This document shows, piece after piece, positions 14,867 through 17,306 of a stretch of DNA of 17,306 nucleotides; positions within the stretch are counted from its first letter, which is position 1, and each line of letters begins with the position of its first letter. Origin of the DNA: Acetobacteraceae bacterium (GTDB taxonomy: Bacteria; Pseudomonadota; Alphaproteobacteria; Acetobacterales; Acetobacteraceae). The stretch covers positions 14,511 through 31,816 of the forward strand of contig PLSZ01000650.1 in NCBI GenBank assembly GCA_003164305.1, written 5' to 3'. Below the pieces are notes generated by a model, which had not been told where the DNA came from, searched no databases, and saw nothing but the letters and a program-made list of their open reading frames with translations. Position numbers and translations under genes: made by a program.

Positions 14867-15301
14867 TCACCCCGCCAACGGCAACCCCTCCAGATCCTCC
14901 GCCCGGTCCACCTTGATCAGCACGGCATAGCCCTTTTTCTCCGGATCGCGATCTTTCTCCGGCTGCACCAGCCGCCGCCACACTTCCTCGTACGCCGGCC
15001 CCGACTTCACGATCCGCGCCGTGCCGTAAAACCGCGCGATCCCGCCCTTCGGCAGCGTGCCATCCGCGCGCAACGACGGTTTTCGAAAGTACACCGTCAC
15101 CTTCGTCCCGTCGGTCATGTTCTTCGCCGTCGAGCCCTTGCCACGCTCCCACAACGCCAGATGCTCATCGTCGTATACCATCGTGCCGCCGCGCGGCGTG
15201 ATCTGCGCGTAGCCGTCCGGCAGAGCCGTCCCGACCAAAGTCACGTTATCGGGAAACGCCGTGTTGATGTGCTCGTGCAGCACAGCCGGAATTCGCGCCA
15301 T
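14867..15301 (-). CDS. Pyridoxamine 5'-phosphate oxidase (PPOX)-family protein
   Basis: Protein of 144 residues with the split-barrel, flavin-binding PPOX-like fold: ARIPAVLHEHINTAFPDNVTLVGTALPDGYAQITPRGGTMVYDDEHLALWERGKGSTAKNM, then TKVTVYFRKP, GGIARFYGTARIVKSGPAYEEVW and a C-terminal YAVLIKVDRAEDL. FMN or another cofactor may bind; a specific reaction cannot be assigned. ATG 15301 is preferred because AAGGAGAG lies 6-8 nt upstream; the in-frame extension beyond it has no such support. It begins 32 nt after the stop of the thiamine-diphosphate enzyme gene, so the two are probably co-transcribed. A broken copy of its 3' third lies at 13721-13866. Confidence 0.85.
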   Translation of the reverse strand: MARIPAVLHEHINTAFPDNVTLVGTALPDGYAQITPRGGTMVYDDEHLALWERGKGSTAKNMTDGTKVTVYFRKPSLRADGTLPKGGIARFYGTARIVKSGPAYEEVWRRLVQPEKDRDPEKKGYAVLIKVDRAEDLEGLPLAG

Positions 15302-15333
15302 TTGTTCTCTCCTTCTCGTTTCGTCAGCAAATC

Positions 15334-17306
15334 TTAGTTCGGCAGCAACGCCTGGGCACAAGCGTCCAGAATCGCGTCGGTGTCCAGCCCGTAGGCGCGA
15401 TACAGGTCCGGGATGTCACCCGCCTGACCGAAATGATCGACACCCAAAGGCACCACCCGCTGCCCACGCACCGAGCCCAGCCAGGCATGGGTGGCGGGAT
15501 GCCCGTCGAGCACGGTGACCAGGGCGGCACCCGGCGCCAGCGGAGCCAGAATCCGCTCGATATGCGACCGGGCCGCGCGATCCCCGCCCGGGCGATCCCC
15601 AAGCCGGCGCGCCCGCGCCGCGTCCAGCCAGCCCGCGTGCAGCCGGTCGGGCGAGGTGATCGCCAACAGGCCGGCACCGGGAACATCCTCGGCGATGGCG
15701 TCGAACGCTTCCATCACCTCGGTCGCGACGGGTCCCTGGTAGGCCAACGCGAGCCTCGCGCCATCGGCCGGTGCCACCACCCAATGCGCACCGGCGATGA
15801 CCGCGGCCGGGTCCAGAGTCCGTTCCGGCTGGGCCAGGCCTCTGGTCGACAGCCGCAGCCACACCGCCGAGCCGTCGGGCTTTTGCATATGCTCCAACGC
15901 GTGGCGCAGCAGGATGGCGAGTTCATCGACATGCGCGGGCTCGAAACTCGCCAACCGATCCGCGGCCATGCCGATCAGTGGGGTGTTGACCGACTGATGC
16001 TGCCCGCCCTCCGGCGCTAGCGTCAGGCCGGATGGGGTCGAGACCAGCAGGAACCGCGCGTCCTGGTAACAGGCATAGAGCAACGCATCGAGGCCGCGGT
16101 TGACGAACGGATCGTAGACCGTGCCGATCGGCAGAATGCGCGCGCCGGTCATGGCCGGGGTCAGGCCGGCGGCGCCCAGAAGCAGGAACAGGTTTTGCTC
16201 GGCGATGCCCAGTTCGAGGTGCTGGCCCTGGGGAGACATGCCCCAACGTTGCGCGGAGGCCAGTTTGGAGTCGCGGAATACGTCGTTGCGGGTGTGCCGG
16301 TCGAAAATGCCGCGCCGGTTCACCCAGGGACCGAGATTGGTGGATACGGTGACATCCGGGCTGGTGGTCATGATGTGCGCCGCCAGTTCCTTCAACTCGC
16401 CCTGGCCGCGGCCGAGTTCCGCCAGGATGTCGCCGAAGCCGCCTTGCGTGGACATTTTGCGGCCGGCGGTTTTCGGCATCGGCAGCGTGGCCGGGACCGG
16501 AATGATCGGGGCGGACAGCGCGCGGCCCTCGTCCGTCAACTGCTTCGCGAACGGCGTTCCGGCGAGAAAATCGTCGAATTCCGCCTTCGAAAGATTCAAA
16601 CCCTCGAACAGATCCCACTCATGACCGGGCCGGATGCCGAGATCGGAGCGGAACTGCTCCATCTGCTCCTTGGTCATCAGGCCGGCGTGATTGTCCTTGT
16701 GGCCGGCGAACGGCAGTCCCATGCCCTTGATCGTGTAGGCGATGAAGCAGGTCGGTTGGTCGCCAAGGGCATCGGCTTCCCGGAAATGTTCGATCAGGGT
16801 TTCGATGTCGTGACCGCCCAGATTGGTCATCAGCGCGCCGAGTTCGGCATCGTTCAGCGGGTCGATGATGGTGGCGCGCGCCCGCGACCGTCCCAGATCG
16901 GCCAGCAACACCTGACGCCACGCCGCGCCGCCCTGGAACGTCAGCGCGGAATAGAGGCTGTTCGGGCAGTCATCGATCCAGCGCCGCAGGTCCTCCCCGC
17001 CTTCGCGGGTGAATGCCGCCTCCAGCGCGCGACCGTATTTGATGGTGACGCAGTTCCAGCCCATGTCGCGGAACAGGCCCTCGATGCGGCCGAACAGGCG
17101 GTCGGGGACGACGCTGTCAAGGCTTTGACGGTTGTAATCGATGACCCACCAGACATCGCGGACGTCGTGTTTCCAGCCCTCCAGCAACGCCTCATAGATG
17201 TTGCCCTCGTCGAGTTCGGCGTCCCCGGCGATGGCGATATGGCGTCCGGGCGGCAGATCGCGGCGGCCAAGGTCGTGCAGGCGCACGTAGTCGGCCATGA
17301 GCGCGG
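15334..17306 (-). CDS. Transketolase / homodimeric pyruvate dehydrogenase E1-like enzyme (5' end cut)
   Basis: Thiamine-diphosphate enzyme whose N-terminus is outside the window: the frame stays open through the last base, and the Met at 17298 is internal. At least 657 residues are visible. The cofactor motif is GDAELDEGNIYEALLEGWKHDVRDVWWVIDYNRQSLD, close to the AceE-type GDGEMDE...N pattern. KGMGLPFAGHKDNHAGLMTKEQ follows. The second domain contains LELGIAEQNLFLLLGAAGL (catalytic Glu region) and PEGGQHQSVNTPLIG. The C-terminal domain has VVPLGVDHFGQAGDIPDLYRAYGLD. This fits the homodimeric 2-oxoacid dehydrogenase E1 or MdeB-like group better than classical transketolase, but the substrate is open. 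No E2 or E3 gene is visible. Confidence 0.88.
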   Translation of the reverse strand, partial: ALMADYVRLHDLGRRDLPPGRHIAIAGDAELDEGNIYEALLEGWKHDVRDVWWVIDYNRQSLDSVVPDRLFGRIEGLFRDMGWNCVTIKYGRALEAAFTREGGEDLRRWIDDCPNSLYSALTFQGGAAWRQVLLADLGRSRARATIIDPLNDAELGALMTNLGGHDIETLIEHFREADALGDQPTCFIAYTIKGMGLPFAGHKDNHAGLMTKEQMEQFRSDLGIRPGHEWDLFEGLNLSKAEFDDFLAGTPFAKQLTDEGRALSAPIIPVPATLPMPKTAGRKMSTQGGFGDILAELGRGQGELKELAAHIMTTSPDVTVSTNLGPWVNRRGIFDRHTRNDVFRDSKLASAQRWGMSPQGQHLELGIAEQNLFLLLGAAGLTPAMTGARILPIGTVYDPFVNRGLDALLYACYQDARFLLVSTPSGLTLAPEGGQHQSVNTPLIGMAADRLASFEPAHVDELAILLRHALEHMQKPDGSAVWLRLSTRGLAQPERTLDPAAVIAGAHWVVAPADGARLALAYQGPVATEVMEAFDAIAEDVPGAGLLAITSPDRLHAGWLDAARARRLGDRPGGDRAARSHIERILAPLAPGAALVTVLDGHPATHAWLGSVRGQRVVPLGVDHFGQAGDIPDLYRAYGLDTDAILDACAQALLPN

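Larger units (their letters stand above)
13863..15025. repeat. Right unit of a decayed tandem duplication
   Basis: Collinear with 12755-13866. It holds the MFS tail remnant, a Uma2 gene at the position of vapC, the vapB remnant, and the intact PPOX 3' half up to the TGCC at 15022-15025. The three TGCC sites, about 1108 and 1159 bp apart, mark the inferred unit boundaries. Confidence 0.75.

Overview
The window is a GC-rich, densely packed bacterial chromosome segment. Its style suggests an alphaproteobacterium, probably of the Rhodospirillales/Acetobacterales type: frequent GTG and TTG starts, ATGA/TTGA gene overlaps, and CGTCATCC..CTCGAGCC intergenic palindromes. No rRNA, tRNA, CRISPR, transposase or phage gene was seen.

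Region 1 (35-1707, +): a translationally coupled pair, a luciferase-like (LLM) flavin/F420-type oxidoreductase and a uronate-dehydrogenase-like SDR. Region 2 (1710-7399, -): the glycine cleavage operon gcvT-gcvH-gcvP. It is preceded by a tandem glycine riboswitch, and by a gene for a GcvA-type LysR regulator on the same strand. The core of riboswitch aptamer 2 is complementary to the gcvT ribosome binding site and start codon. This predicts a glycine-ON switch acting on translation. Region 3 (7531-8751, +): an MFS transporter divergent from the LysR gene.

Region 4 (8767-11344, -): an apparent operon of an NtaA/SnaA/DszA-type FMN-dependent monooxygenase, a beta-class-like glutathione S-transferase and a histidine phosphatase. 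A second MFS transporter (11735-12940, +) is transcribed divergently. The 390-bp gap between them holds a MITE-like palindromic element and two copies of a 15-bp palindrome, placed almost symmetrically 60-62 bp from the two start codons.

Region 5 (12755-15301) is the most unusual part. It reads as a decayed tandem duplication of a segment that ran from inside the MFS gene, through a vapC-vapB toxin-antitoxin locus, into the 3' half of a pyridoxamine-phosphate-oxidase-like (PPOX) gene. The left unit keeps the intact MFS 3' end and an intact vapBC with its operator, plus a broken PPOX tail. The right unit has a broken MFS tail, a Uma2-family nuclease where vapC should be, a broken vapB with a premature stop, and the intact PPOX gene. 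The unit junction (PPOX interior joined to MFS interior) lies on a shared TGCC at 13863-13866.

Region 6 (15334-17306, -): the C-terminal two thirds or more of a thiamine-diphosphate enzyme of the transketolase / homodimeric pyruvate dehydrogenase E1 type, cut by the window edge and probably co-transcribed with PPOX.
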